Assembly (NCBI GenBank): GCA_016699715.1
Contig: CP065007.1
Coordinates: forward strand, 1,798,001-1,862,000
DNA: 64,000 bases
Reading direction: 5' to 3'
Origin: Candidatus Competibacteraceae bacterium
Lineage (GTDB): Bacteria > Pseudomonadota > Gammaproteobacteria > Competibacterales > Competibacteraceae
The position numbers were made by a program, and so were the translations under genes. Shown piece by piece: positions 1 through 8,695 of this stretch (its first letter is position 1; each line of letters begins with the position of its first letter). Under the pieces are notes generated by a model. That model ran no database searches and was not told where the DNA came from. It saw only the letters and a program-made list of their open reading frames with translations.

Positions 1-476
1 TGGACGCCATCATCGCCAAATACCGCCCCCGGTTGGAAGGCAAACGGGTGATGTTGTTTGTCGGCGGTCTGCGGCCTCGCCATGTCATCGGTGCCTATGA
101 AGATTTAGGGATGGAAATCATCGGCGCCGGCTACGAGTTCGCCCACAACGACGATTACGACCGCACCTTCAAGGAAGTGCAGGATGGCGCGCTGATTTAC
201 GACGACGCGACCAGCTTCGAGCTGGAATCCTTCGTGGAACGGCTGAAACCCGATCTGATCGGCTCCGGCATCAAGGAGAAATACGTATTCCACAAGATGG
301 GTATTCCATTCCGGCAGATGCACTCCTGGGATTACTCCGGTCCCTATCACGGTTATGACGGCTTCGCCATCTTCGCCCGCGATATGGACATGACGATCAA
401 CAATCCCTGCTGGAAAAATTTACAGGCTCCCTGGAAACGCACCCGTACTGAAGCAGTGGAGTCGGCGGTTGCCTGA
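1..476 (+). CDS. nifD: Nitrogenase MoFe protein alpha chain, 3' end
   Basis: Last ~157 codons of the MoFe protein alpha subunit, which binds FeMo-cofactor and shares the P-cluster with NifK. The frame is open from base 3, so the gene begins upstream of the window. Visible are the Rossmann-like start GKRVMLFVGG and the stretch HSWDYSGPYHG, whose His corresponds to the FeMo-cofactor Mo ligand (His442 in Azotobacter numbering). The tail (PWKRTRTEAVESAVA) is family-typical. It is followed after 87 bases by nifK, as in most nifHDK operons; nifH would lie upstream, outside the window. Confidence 0.96.
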   Translation, partial: DAIIAKYRPRLEGKRVMLFVGGLRPRHVIGAYEDLGMEIIGAGYEFAHNDDYDRTFKEVQDGALIYDDATSFELESFVERLKPDLIGSGIKEKYVFHKMGIPFRQMHSWDYSGPYHGYDGFAIFARDMDMTINNPCWKNLQAPWKRTRTEAVESAVA

Positions 477-485
477 AACCCGTCG

Positions 486-547
486 GTTGGGTGAGGCCAC
501 AGGCCATAACCCAACATTCTCACCGTGTTGGGTTACGCGCTTCGCGC
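486..547 (+). other. Alternative hairpins between nifD and nifK
   Basis: The 87-base nifD-nifK spacer carries GTTGGGT (486-492), its complement ACCCAAC (509-515) and a second GTTGGGT (527-533), then the short palindrome GCGCTTCGCGC (537-547). The middle arm can pair with either outer arm, so two mutually exclusive stem-loops are possible. This looks like a member of the dispersed GTTGGGTTACGCGC repeat type seen in many gammaproteobacteria (from memory). A role in mRNA stability or differential nifD/nifK expression is only inferred. Confidence 0.5.
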
Positions 548-563
548 TAATGAGGATTTAGTC

Positions 564-2129
564 ATGCAAGACGTTGAAACCATTAAAGCGGGCTATCCGC
601 TATTCAATACCGAGGAATACCAGGAATCTTTTGTCGGCAAACGGGTGTTTGAGGAAGCGCCTCCACGCGAAAAACTGGAAGAAGTGTTTCAGTGGACGAC
701 CACGGAGGCTTACAAGGAACTGAATTTCCAGCGCGAGGCGCTGACCATCAACCCGGCCAAAGCCTGTCAGCCCTTGGGTGCGGTGTTGTGCGCGCTCGGC
801 TTTTACAAGACCCTGCCTTATGTCCACGGCTCGCAGGGCTGCGTGGCCTATTTCCGCACCTATTTCAATCGCCATTTCCGCGAACCGATTGCCGCCGTCT
901 CCGACTCGATGACCGAAGACGCGGCGGTCTTCGGCGGACAAAAGAACATGTTCGAGGGCCTGGAAAACTCCAAGGCCATGTATCAGCCGGAAATGATTGC
1001 GGTATCAACGACCTGTATGGCGGAAGTCATCGGCGACGATCTCAACGCCTTCATCGCCAATGCCAAGAAGGACGGGCGGGTGCCGATGGATTTCCCCACC
1101 CCGTTCGCCCATACCCCCAGCTTCGTCGGCAGCCACACCACCGGCTGGGACAACATGATGGAAGGCATCCTCCGCTACTTCACCCTGAACTCGATGGAAG
1201 CTAAGACGGTCGGCAGCAACGGCAAGATCAACATTGTGGCCGGTTTCGAGACCTATCTTGGCAATCTCCGTGTGATCAAGCGGATGCTGAAGGAGATGGA
1301 CGTCGATTACACCTTCCTGTCCGATCCCGAGGAAATTCTCGACACTCCGACCGATGGCGAATTTCGCATGTACGCGGGCGGCACCACGCAGGATGAGATC
1401 AAGGACGCGCCCAACGCCATCGATACGCTGTTGCTGCAACCGTGGCAGTTGCCCAAGACCAAGAAGTATGTGCAGGAGACCTGGCAGCAACCCGTCAGTG
1501 CGATTCGCCCGCCCATGGGGCTGAGTTGGACCGACGATTTCCTGATGAAGGTGTCGGAACTCACCGGCAAGCCGATCCCCGAGTCGCTGGCCCTGGAACG
1601 CGGTCGGCTGCTGGACATGATGACCGATTCCCACACCTGGTTGCATGGCAAGCGCTTCTCGGTCTATGGCGATCCCGATTTCGTGACCGGCATGTGCCAG
1701 TTCCTGTTGGAGCTGGGCGCCGAACCCCTGCATGTGCTGTGTCACAACGCCAACAAGCGTTGGACCAAGGACATCACCAAGCTGCTCAAGGCTTCGCCCT
1801 ACGGTCAGGACGCCGAAGTGCATACCGGCAAGGATCTCTGGCATCTGCGTTCGCTGGTATTCAGCAACAAACCCGATTTCCTGATTGGCAACTCCTACGG
1901 CAAGTTCATTCAGCGCGACACCCTGCACAAGGGCAAGGAACATGAAGTTCCGTTGATTCGGATTGGTTTCCCGCTGTTCGACCGTCACCACCTGCACCGT
2001 GACACCACCTTGGGCTACGAAGGCGCGATGTACATGCTCAAAGCCCTGGTCAATGCGGTGATGGAAAAACTCGATCAGGACACCATGACCCTGGGCGAAA
2101 CCGATTACGCCTTCGATTTGATTCGTTGA
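564..2129 (+). CDS. nifK: Nitrogenase MoFe protein beta chain
   Basis: Beta subunit of the MoFe protein (alpha2beta2), 521 residues, which ligates half of the P-cluster and docks the Fe protein. The three P-cluster cysteines are recognisable in the contexts CQPLGA, GSQGCVAYFR and STTCMAEVIGDD; the N-terminal NifK-specific extension (QDVETIKAGYPLF) is present. The ATG at 564 is chosen because GAGGA lies just upstream and it fits the family N-terminus; the frame is open a further 13 codons upstream. Second gene of the operon. Length and motifs indicate an intact protein. Confidence 0.98.
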   Translation: MQDVETIKAGYPLFNTEEYQESFVGKRVFEEAPPREKLEEVFQWTTTEAYKELNFQREALTINPAKACQPLGAVLCALGFYKTLPYVHGSQGCVAYFRTYFNRHFREPIAAVSDSMTEDAAVFGGQKNMFEGLENSKAMYQPEMIAVSTTCMAEVIGDDLNAFIANAKKDGRVPMDFPTPFAHTPSFVGSHTTGWDNMMEGILRYFTLNSMEAKTVGSNGKINIVAGFETYLGNLRVIKRMLKEMDVDYTFLSDPEEILDTPTDGEFRMYAGGTTQDEIKDAPNAIDTLLLQPWQLPKTKKYVQETWQQPVSAIRPPMGLSWTDDFLMKVSELTGKPIPESLALERGRLLDMMTDSHTWLHGKRFSVYGDPDFVTGMCQFLLELGAEPLHVLCHNANKRWTKDITKLLKASPYGQDAEVHTGKDLWHLRSLVFSNKPDFLIGNSYGKFIQRDTLHKGKEHEVPLIRIGFPLFDRHHLHRDTTLGYEGAMYMLKALVNAVMEKLDQDTMTLGETDYAFDLIR

Positions 2130-2192
2130 CGACCGACCGCGCGGTGGAGACGGGCTGCCAAACCTGCCTCCACCGTGCTGGAGAACTCAGCC

Positions 2193-2405
2193 ATGCCCAA
2201 TGTCATGTTACGGAACGATGCATCCGGTCAACTGGTGTTATACATCACCAAAAAGGACCACGAGGAAACCGTGGTGGCGCTGGAACACGCGGGACCCGGC
2301 GCTTGGGGTGGTGAAATGCAGTTGTCCGATGGTTCGCGATTCTATCTGGAACCCTTGGAGCAAACGCCCAGGTTGCCGTTGACCGTCAGGGTAAAGCGGC
2401 TATGA
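2193..2405 (+). CDS. nifT: NifT/FixU family protein
   Basis: Small 70-residue protein of the NifT family, normally found just after nifK; its exact function is unresolved and it is linked to nitrogenase maturation. The family signature appears as PNVMLRN near the start, KKDHEE in the middle and WGG then LSDGSRFYLEP towards the end. ATG at 2193 is preceded by a GGAGA ribosome-binding site. Its stop overlaps the start of the next gene (ATGA), indicating translational coupling. Confidence 0.93.
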   Translation: MPNVMLRNDASGQLVLYITKKDHEETVVALEHAGPGAWGGEMQLSDGSRFYLEPLEQTPRLPLTVRVKRL

Positions 2406-3118
2406 CCGCCGCCCATTCGCTACCGCGTTGCGTCGCGCTGCGCATTGCCCTGGCGGCACGACAACTCCCCGATACCAGTTCGGGCCAATTGCTGCGCATC
2501 CTGCTGACGGCGTTGGATGAACCCCTGACCGAAATCAAGCTGAACGACCTGACGGTCAAGGATCTCAAGAAGGCCGCCGACGGCTCCCTGCGCGAGGTTG
2601 ATGGCGCCCTGTTGCGGCAGGCACTGAGCGCCCTGAAAGGCGAGCATGAGGCGGACGCCTCATCGGCCCAGATCCCGGAGCCTCAGCCTTATCGCGAGGG
2701 CGAAATGCCCCATTCCATCCGGCTGGCCTGCACGTCGAATAGCGGCGAGCGGCTGGACGGTCATTTCGGTTCCTGCGCCCGGTTCCTGATCTATCAGGTC
2801 TCGGCGACCGAGGCACGATTGATCGCGGTACGCCCGGCGCCCAACATCGCCCGGCTCAGCGTGGATCACAGCGCGGAGCGGGTGGCGCTGATCGGCGACT
2901 GCGACTTGCTGTGCGTGCTGTCCATCGGCGGACCGGCCGCCGCCCGGGTGGTGAACAGCGGCATCCACCCGATCAAGCGCGGCGTGATCGGCGACATCCA
3001 ACCGCTGCTGAGCGAATTGCAACAGGTGCTGGCCGGCGACCCGCCGCCCTGGCTGGCCAAACTCCGCGCCCGCGCGCTCGACGAACAGCGGCCGGCGCGG
3101 ATGGGAGCCACGCCATGA
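2402..3118 (+). CDS. nifY: NifY-type FeMo-cofactor binding protein
   Basis: 238-residue protein with an N-terminal helical SAM-like region (about 1-85) and a C-terminal NifX/NifY domain (about 100-215) containing the DGHFGSCARF segment typical of dinitrogenase iron-molybdenum cofactor-binding proteins. It is expected to bind FeMo-co or apo-MoFe protein during cofactor insertion. The start overlaps the nifT stop by four bases and the stop overlaps the next start, so three genes are translationally coupled. The NifY name rests on position after nifT and the two-part structure; NafY is the alternative name for this architecture. Confidence 0.88.
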   Translation: MTAAHSLPRCVALRIALAARQLPDTSSGQLLRILLTALDEPLTEIKLNDLTVKDLKKAADGSLREVDGALLRQALSALKGEHEADASSAQIPEPQPYREGEMPHSIRLACTSNSGERLDGHFGSCARFLIYQVSATEARLIAVRPAPNIARLSVDHSAERVALIGDCDLLCVLSIGGPAAARVVNSGIHPIKRGVIGDIQPLLSELQQVLAGDPPPWLAKLRARALDEQRPARMGATP

Positions 3119-3387
3119 TCACCCAACGCCAGCTTACCGACATTGCCCGCCTGACGGCGGATCAGGGCCTGGATCACGCCACCGCCTCCCGTTTGCGTCA
3201 AGTGTATCCAGGAACCTATTTCACCTACTGCCTGGACGACGACATCAACGGCATGGAACCCGCGTTGGAAAGCGCCGGCTTCAACCTCTACCTGGTGGAT
3301 GGAAGCCAGCACTGCCTGCGCCTGACCAGCGATTTGCAGGTCGCCACCGGCATCGTACTGGCGGCGGTACTGGAAGAAACGAACTAA
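3115..3387 (+). CDS. Small nif-associated protein (DUF6129-like)
   Basis: 90-residue acidic protein of unknown function. It starts at the ATG overlapping the nifY stop, so it is certainly part of the nif operon. Visible features are a helical N-terminus, a central YPGTYFTYCLDDDI segment with the only early cysteine, and a C-terminus ending in helical residues. It resembles the short proteins annotated DUF6129 found between nifY and nifE in other gammaproteobacterial nif clusters (from memory, not checked). No catalytic motif is seen. Confidence 0.75.
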   Translation: MITQRQLTDIARLTADQGLDHATASRLRQVYPGTYFTYCLDDDINGMEPALESAGFNLYLVDGSQHCLRLTSDLQVATGIVLAAVLEETN

Positions 3388-3423
3388 CCCATTTATTCAT
3401 GAAGCAAATAGAGGATATCGCCC

Positions 3424-3948
3424 ATGGCCAAGATCGGATTGTTCTACGCCACCGACACCGGCAATACCCGCAAGATCGCCAAGCGGATCAAGAAGCAGTT
3501 CGAGGAAGGGGAAATCGAACTGTTCGATTTCGCCAAGACCACCCCGGACGCGATAAAGGATTGCGAAGCGCTGATCGTCGGTACCCCGACCCTGGGCGAC
3601 GGCGAACTGCCCGAACCGCTCACGGAATTCCTCGGGCAACTGGACAGCAGCCATGTAACCGGTAAAACCATCGCTATGTTCGGTCTGGGCGATCAGGTCG
3701 GCTATCCCACCGAGTTCGTGGACGCGCTCGGCATCACCTACAAAAAGCTCAAGAAGCTGGGCGCCAACCTGATTGGCGGCTGGCCGGCGGAAGGCTACGA
3801 GTTCGAGAAATCCAAGGCCCTGCGCGACGGCGAGTTCGTCGGTCTGGTGCTCGATCAGGACAATCAGGCGGACCTGACCGACGAGCGGCTGGAAGAATGG
3901 CTCGAACAGGTCAAGCCCGAGTTGCTGGGCGCGGCGGTGACGGGTTGA
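3424..3948 (+). CDS. nifF: Flavodoxin, nitrogenase electron donor
   Basis: 174-residue long-chain flavodoxin. The FMN phosphate-binding loop ATDTGNTRKIAKRI lies at about residues 7-20, the isoalloxazine loops GTPTLGDGELP at about 56-66 and GLGDQVGYPTEF at about 88-99; the acidic surface is typical of redox partners of the Fe protein. It probably feeds low-potential electrons to NifH. Location inside the nif operon, rather than alone, supports the nifF name. A 36-base gap precedes it with AGAGGA upstream of the ATG. Confidence 0.93.
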   Translation: MAKIGLFYATDTGNTRKIAKRIKKQFEEGEIELFDFAKTTPDAIKDCEALIVGTPTLGDGELPEPLTEFLGQLDSSHVTGKTIAMFGLGDQVGYPTEFVDALGITYKKLKKLGANLIGGWPAEGYEFEKSKALRDGEFVGLVLDQDNQADLTDERLEEWLEQVKPELLGAAVTG

Positions 3949-4094
3949 GGTCGATCGCGGGGCACCGGGAGCAAGGGGGGCGGATTGATTCCGCTCCCCT
4001 ACGCCCTGTTCTTTGGTTCCCCGTACCCTGCCCCCCCGCGCCCTGAACGCTCCGCAACCCCGCGCCTGTTTGAGGACACTCCGAGGATCATTCG

Positions 4095-5492
4095 ATGAAA
4101 CCCAGCGATCTCGCCGCACTGATCGACGAACCGGCTTGCACTCACAACCTGAAAAGCAAGTCCGGCTGCGCCCGCCCCAAGCCGGGAGCCGCCGCCGGCG
4201 GCTGTGCCTTCGATGGCGCGCAGATCGCCCTGCTGCCGATTGCCGATGTCGCGCACATCGTGCATGGCCCCATCTCCTGCGCCGGCAATGCCTGGGACAG
4301 CCGCGGCGCCCGCTCCACCGGCCCCACCCTGTACAAACTCGGTCTGACCACCGATCTCAGCGAGCAGGACGTAATCATGGGGCGCGGCGAAAAGCGCCTG
4401 TTTCACGCCATCAAGCAGGTGATCGATAGCCATGCCCCGGCGGCGGTATTCGTGTACAGCACCTGCGTGACGGCGCTGATCGGCGACGATCTGGAAGCAG
4501 TCTGCAAGGCGGCGGCGCGGCGCTGGGGCGTACCGGTGATTCCGATCGACTCGGCCGGCTTTTTCGGCAGCAAGAATCTGGGCAACCGCATTGCCGGCGA
4601 AGCGATGCTCAAGTACGTGATCGGCGGCCGCGAGCCGGAACCGCCGCCGGTGGACCCCGCGCGGCCGGAGCTGCGGGTCCACGACATCAATCTGATCGGC
4701 GAATACAACATCGCCGGGGAACTGTGGCACACCCTGCCGCTGTTCGACGAACTGGGGTTGCGGGTGTTGTGTTCCCTGTCCGGCGACGCCCGTTTCCGGG
4801 AAATCCAGACCATGCACCGGGCCGAGGTCAACATGGTGGTGTGTTCCCGCGCCATGCTCAATGTCGCCCGCAAGCTGCGGGATCGGTTTGGCGCGCCCTG
4901 GTTCGAGGGCAGTTTTTACGGTGTTCGTGACGTGTCCGCCGCCCTGCGCGATTTCGCCCGCCTGCTCGACGATCCCGATCTCCAGGTCCGCACCGAGGCG
5001 CTGATCGCCCGTGAAGAGGCACGGATTGACGCTGAACTGGCGCCTTGGCGGGAGCGACTGCGCGGCAAGCGGGCGCTGCTGTACACCGGCGGGGTCAAAT
5101 CCTGGTCCATCGTCGCCGCCTTGCAGGATCTGGGACTGACGGTGGTCGCCACCGGCACCAAGAAATCCACCGAGGAAGACAAGACCCGGATTCGGGAGTT
5201 GATGGGCGAGGACGCCCAGATGATCGACGACGGCAACCCGCGCGGCCTGCTGGATCTGGCCCGCGCCAACCAGGCCGACATCCTGATCGCCGGCGGTCGC
5301 AACCTGTATACCGCCATCAAGGCCCGATTGCCGTTTCTGGATGTCAACCAGGAACGGGAACACGGCTACGCCGGCTATCAAGGCATGGCGACGCTGGCGC
5401 GGCAACTGGTCCGCGCCCTGGAAAATCCGGTGTGGGACGCCGTGCGCCAACCCGCGCCCTGGACCGCAATCCCGGAGACGACTCATGGCTGA
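4095..5492 (+). CDS. nifE: FeMo-cofactor scaffold subunit NifE
   Basis: 465-residue alpha-like subunit of the NifEN scaffold on which the NifB-cofactor is converted to FeMo-co. Family markers: the N-terminal Cys-rich segment with KSGCARPKPG, the conserved HGPISCAGNAWDSRG block, FVYSTCVTALIGDD, and the C-terminal DVNQEREHGYAGY. No FeMo-co ligand His pattern of NifD is expected and none is seen. The upstream spacer (3949-4094) is C-rich and has no convincing sigma-54 site. Its last eight bases overlap nifN. Confidence 0.97.
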   Translation: MKPSDLAALIDEPACTHNLKSKSGCARPKPGAAAGGCAFDGAQIALLPIADVAHIVHGPISCAGNAWDSRGARSTGPTLYKLGLTTDLSEQDVIMGRGEKRLFHAIKQVIDSHAPAAVFVYSTCVTALIGDDLEAVCKAAARRWGVPVIPIDSAGFFGSKNLGNRIAGEAMLKYVIGGREPEPPPVDPARPELRVHDINLIGEYNIAGELWHTLPLFDELGLRVLCSLSGDARFREIQTMHRAEVNMVVCSRAMLNVARKLRDRFGAPWFEGSFYGVRDVSAALRDFARLLDDPDLQVRTEALIAREEARIDAELAPWRERLRGKRALLYTGGVKSWSIVAALQDLGLTVVATGTKKSTEEDKTRIRELMGEDAQMIDDGNPRGLLDLARANQADILIAGGRNLYTAIKARLPFLDVNQEREHGYAGYQGMATLARQLVRALENPVWDAVRQPAPWTAIPETTHG

Positions 5493-6912
5493 AATCGTTC
5501 GCCGCAACAAACCCCTGTCCGTCAGTCCACTGAAAACCAGCCAACCGCTGGGCGCCAGCCTGGCGGTGCTTGGCCTCGATCGCGCCATCCCGCTGCTGCA
5601 CGGTGCCCAGGGCTGCACTGCCTTTGCCAAGGTGTTCTTCGTGCGCCATTTCCGCGAACCGATCCCGCTGCAAACCACCGCGCTGGACCAGATCAGCGGC
5701 ATCATGGGCGCGGACGACAGCCTGCTTGAAGGATTGAGCACCGTTTGCGAGAAGCACCGACCGGCGGCGGTGGGCCTGTTGACCACCGGGCTGACCGAAA
5801 CTCAAGGCACCGACATCCATCGAGTGCTCAAGATCTTCCGCGAACGCCATCCGGAATTTCGGGCGATCCGCATCGTGCCGGTGAACACCCCGGACTTCAG
5901 CGGCGGCCTGGAATCCGGCTTCGCCGCGGCGGTGCGGGCCATGATCGAACATTGGACCCCATCCGTCGCGGCCAGCGGCGTCCGGCCCGGTCGCCGGCCC
6001 CGGCAAATCAACGTGCTGTGTGGACCTTCCCTGACGCCGGGCGACCTGGAAGCGCTGAAGGAGTTGATCGAGAGCTTCGATCTGCATCCGCTGCTGCTAC
6101 CCGACCTGAGCGATTCCCTGGATGGTCATCTGGCGGCCGATGAATTCTCGCCGCTCACCACCGGCGGCACCCCGGTCGCCGCCTTCGCCACCCTGGGTGA
6201 TGCCGCCGCCACCCTGGTCATCGGCGCGTCCTTGTATCCCGCCGCCGAACGACTGGCTCAACGCACCGGTACGCCGCTGCATCGCTTTGAGCACCTGTGG
6301 GGATTGGAGGCGAACGACCGCCTGATCATGACCCTGGCGGGTATCGCCGGCGGTCCGGTGCCGGCGCGGCTGGAGCGGCAGCGCGCCCAATTGCAGGACG
6401 CCATGCTCGACACCCATTTCCTGCTTGGCCAGGCGCGGCTGGCCATCGCCGCCGACGCCGATCTGCTGCACGCCGCCTGTACGCTGGGTGTCGAGATCGG
6501 CGCGGAAATCGTGGCGGCGGTCACGCCCTGCCGCGCGGCGGTGCTGGAACGTATTCCGGCGGCTCAGGTGCATATCGGCGACCTGGAGGATTTGGAGCAA
6601 CTGGCGCGACGGAACGAGGCGGAACTGCTACTGGGCAACTCCCACATGGCGGACGCGGCCCAGCGCCTGAACCTGCCGCTGCTGCGGATGGGTTTTCCGC
6701 TGTATGACCAGATCGGCGCGTACCGGCGCACCTGGATCGGTTATCGCGGCAGCCGGCAAACCCTGTTCGATCTGGCCAACGGCCTGCTCGGCACGCATCA
6801 GCAGCCGGTGACGCCCTACCACTCCCTCTATTCCCCCAAACCCGATCATCGGCCGGAGGAGCATGGGCATGAAACTGCGACGGCATCTATGGATCGTCAC
6901 GGGTGGCACTGA
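5485..6912 (+). CDS. nifN: FeMo-cofactor scaffold subunit NifN
   Basis: 475-residue beta-like partner of NifE. The start ATG at 5485 lies eight bases before the nifE stop. Conserved blocks: SQPLGASLAVLGLDRAIPLLHGAQGC near residues 19-44 (quoted in part: LLHGAQGCTAF), RHFREPIPLQTTAL, and the C-terminal LPLLRMGFPLYDQIGAYR. Without the P-cluster set of NifK it is clearly NifN. The 3' end overlaps the probable nifX start region by about 50 bases. Confidence 0.96.
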   Translation: MAEIVRRNKPLSVSPLKTSQPLGASLAVLGLDRAIPLLHGAQGCTAFAKVFFVRHFREPIPLQTTALDQISGIMGADDSLLEGLSTVCEKHRPAAVGLLTTGLTETQGTDIHRVLKIFRERHPEFRAIRIVPVNTPDFSGGLESGFAAAVRAMIEHWTPSVAASGVRPGRRPRQINVLCGPSLTPGDLEALKELIESFDLHPLLLPDLSDSLDGHLAADEFSPLTTGGTPVAAFATLGDAAATLVIGASLYPAAERLAQRTGTPLHRFEHLWGLEANDRLIMTLAGIAGGPVPARLERQRAQLQDAMLDTHFLLGQARLAIAADADLLHAACTLGVEIGAEIVAAVTPCRAAVLERIPAAQVHIGDLEDLEQLARRNEAELLLGNSHMADAAQRLNLPLLRMGFPLYDQIGAYRRTWIGYRGSRQTLFDLANGLLGTHQQPVTPYHSLYSPKPDHRPEEHGHETATASMDRHGWH

Positions 6913-7348
6913 GGCAACGGCGATGACGACGACCGTGAAACTGGCTTTCGCTAGCAGCGACCGCAAGCGGGTGGATCAGCATTTTGGCTCCGCCAGCGCC
7001 CTGGCCATCTACGCGGTGAGCGAGCAGCAGGCCACCCTGCTGGAGTTCGCCCAATTCGGCGATCTGGAGCAGGACGGCCACGAAGACAAGCTGGCCACCA
7101 AGCTGGCGCTGGTGCGGGACTGCGCGGCGGTGTACTGCCAGGCGATCGGCGGTTCCGCCATCCGGCAGTTGCTGGCCGCCGGGGTGCAACCGATCCGAGT
7201 CGAGGAAAACATGCCGGTCGAGCGACTGCTGAACGAGGCGCAAACCGCGCTCAAGTCTGGAACAGCGCCCTGGTTGCCTGGCGTGCGCCGGCGGCGGAAC
7301 GATCCCCAGCGCTTCGAGGCGATGGAAGCGGAAGGCTGGCAGGAATAA
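6863..7348 (+). CDS. nifX: FeMo-cofactor carrier protein NifX
   Basis: NifX binds NifB-co and VK-cluster and shuttles them to NifEN. The core (about residues 24-125) contains VKLAFASSDRK, VDQHFGSA and the helix AVYCQAIGGSAIRQLL; the tail RRFEAMEAEGWQE-like ending is family typical. The start is placed at 6863 because GGAGG lies five bases upstream, giving an N-terminus MGMKLRRHL overlapping the end of nifN; ATG 6869 is equally possible and ATG 6923 would give a short form lacking the leader. Length 161 residues from the chosen start. Confidence 0.9.
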   Translation: MGMKLRRHLWIVTGGTEATAMTTTVKLAFASSDRKRVDQHFGSASALAIYAVSEQQATLLEFAQFGDLEQDGHEDKLATKLALVRDCAAVYCQAIGGSAIRQLLAAGVQPIRVEENMPVERLLNEAQTALKSGTAPWLPGVRRRRNDPQRFEAMEAEGWQE

Positions 7349-7422
7349 ACGGTTCCCTAACCGCTCCCGGTCCGGTCGCACGCCCGTACCGGGACATCAT
7401 GCATAAACCAGAGAGGTCATTT

Positions 7423-7740
7423 ATGGGCGCAGAACCCAATATCACCGGTATCACTCGTGGAGGAGCCGCCTGGATTCCTCAATTCGCGGTCGCGCTGGAC
7501 GAAGGCAAGTGCATCGGTTGCGGCCGCTGCTACAAGGTTTGCCCGCGCGATGTGCTGACCATCGTGCAGCGGGCGGTGGACGATGTGGACTTTGATGATG
7601 ACGACGATGACGACGATGACGACAGCGACAACTCGTTCATGATACTCACCAACCCCATGGATTGTATCGGCTGCGAGGCGTGTTCGCGGGTCTGCCCCAA
7701 AGCCTGCTTTACCCACGAAGCGCTGCCGGTGGCGGCCTGA
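7423..7740 (+). CDS. fdxB: nif-specific 2[4Fe-4S] ferredoxin with poly-Asp loop
   Basis: Ferredoxin III of nif clusters, a low-potential electron carrier for nitrogenase or cofactor assembly. Two cluster motifs are visible: CIGCGRCYKVCP (about residues 30-41) and CIGCEACSRVCP (about 78-89). Between them is an uninterrupted run of ten Asp within an even longer acidic stretch, encoded by a GAT/GAC triplet repeat (7594-7630); such long runs are unusual. ATG 7423 is preferred over ATG 7399 because AGAGAGG precedes it by seven bases. Confidence 0.93.
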   Translation: MGAEPNITGITRGGAAWIPQFAVALDEGKCIGCGRCYKVCPRDVLTIVQRAVDDVDFDDDDDDDDDDSDNSFMILTNPMDCIGCEACSRVCPKACFTHEALPVAA

Positions 7741-7774
7741 AGCATCGCCACCCGGACGTCGTTTCCGTAGACTA

Positions 7775-7805
7775 CCCGTCGTCCGGTAAGCCGCCGGACG
7801 ACGGG
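7775..7805 (+). other. Perfect 12-bp stem-loop between fdxB and modG
   Basis: CCCGTCGTCCGG (7775-7786) pairs perfectly with CCGGACGACGGG (7794-7805) around a seven-base loop. There is no T-run, so it is not a classic intrinsic terminator; it may attenuate, protect the upstream mRNA or be a remnant repeat. It sits 55 bases before modG. Confidence 0.6.
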
Positions 7806-7860
7806 CTGCCCGTCGCCGGCGTGTCAGCCGCCAACCTGTCTACCTTCGCGGAGATCGACA

Positions 7861-8289
7861 ATGCAGATCAGCACCAGAAACCAGTTCAAGGGTCAGGCGA
7901 CCGTCCTCCGCATCGGCCAGATCAACGCCGATGTTAGCGTCGATATCGGCGGCGGCGACCAGATCAATGCCCTGATCACCACCAAGAGCCTGGAAAATCT
8001 GGGTATCCACGACGGCGTCGAGGTCCACGCGCTGGTCAAGGCGTCGTCGGTCATGATCATGAGAGGGTCCGCGCCGTTGAAGCTGAGTGCCCGCAACCAG
8101 TTGCGAGGCAACGTGATCCGCTGCCAGAAGGGCACGGTTAACGGCGAGGTGACGATCCAGTTGCCGGGCGGCGGAACTGTCACCGCCATCATCACCAACG
8201 AAAGCTTCGACGGTCTGGAACTCAAGGAAGGCGCCGAGGCGATTGCCGTGTTCAAGTCCACCAGCGTCATTCTGGGCGTAGGGGCATAA
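7861..8289 (+). CDS. modG: Molbindin with two Mop domains
   Basis: 142-residue cytoplasmic molybdate-binding protein made of two tandem Mop/TOBE domains (about 1-68 and 73-140). Each repeat opens with the signature S(T)ARNQ (STRNQFKG and SARNQLRG) and ends with a KASSV/KSTSV-type strand. ModG proteins oligomerise and buffer molybdate, in line with its place directly after the nif genes. The only other molybdate gene in the window is a broken modC at 32680-33590. Last gene of the + strand nif block; the following gene is convergent. Confidence 0.93.
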   Translation: MQISTRNQFKGQATVLRIGQINADVSVDIGGGDQINALITTKSLENLGIHDGVEVHALVKASSVMIMRGSAPLKLSARNQLRGNVIRCQKGTVNGEVTIQLPGGGTVTAIITNESFDGLELKEGAEAIAVFKSTSVILGVGA

Positions 8290-8323
8290 GCACGCCTTTT
8301 GCCAGGAAGGTGTCATCGCCCGC

Positions 8324-8695
8324 CTACTCTGCGACAGTCCGGACCCATGCGGCCGTTAACTGACGCACGGTGCCATAAATCGCGATGCCGATGCCATCGG
8401 CCAACACATCCAACAGACTGGCCTCCCGGTCCGGGGTAAATCCCTGGGCGATTTCTATCCCCACCCCGAAGGCCACCAGGCCCAGGGCGAGGCCGCGCCA
8501 GAACGGCCATCCGGGAAAGGCCTGTTCGGCGAGCAGGGCCAGGGTGAAAAATGCCAGCCCGTGATCCAATTTATCCCACGCGGTGGTCACCGGCACGGTG
8601 GTCGCCGGCATCAAGGCGAGCACCATGATCGCGATCACCACAAGGACCAGGGCCAAACGGGCCACGGGTAGCGGGAGCCAGGGAAGTCGCGGCAT
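8324..8695 (-). CDS. VanZ-like membrane protein
   Basis: 123-residue integral membrane protein with about four hydrophobic helices. The motif WDKLDHGLAFFTLALLAEQAF and the later QGFTPDREASLLDVLADGIGIAIG-like block (quoted in part: GFTPDREASLLDVLAD) match the VanZ family. Function in this form is unknown; members are thought to affect envelope properties. It is convergent with modG and marks the edge of the nif block. Confidence 0.85.
   Translation of the reverse strand: MPRLPWLPLPVARLALVLVVIAIMVLALMPATTVPVTTAWDKLDHGLAFFTLALLAEQAFPGWPFWRGLALGLVAFGVGIEIAQGFTPDREASLLDVLADGIGIAIYGTVRQLTAAWVRTVAE

Noticed and set aside
3949..4094. Sigma-54 promoter before nifE
   Set aside because: No TGGCAC-N5-TTGC match with correct spacing; the spacer is C-rich only.
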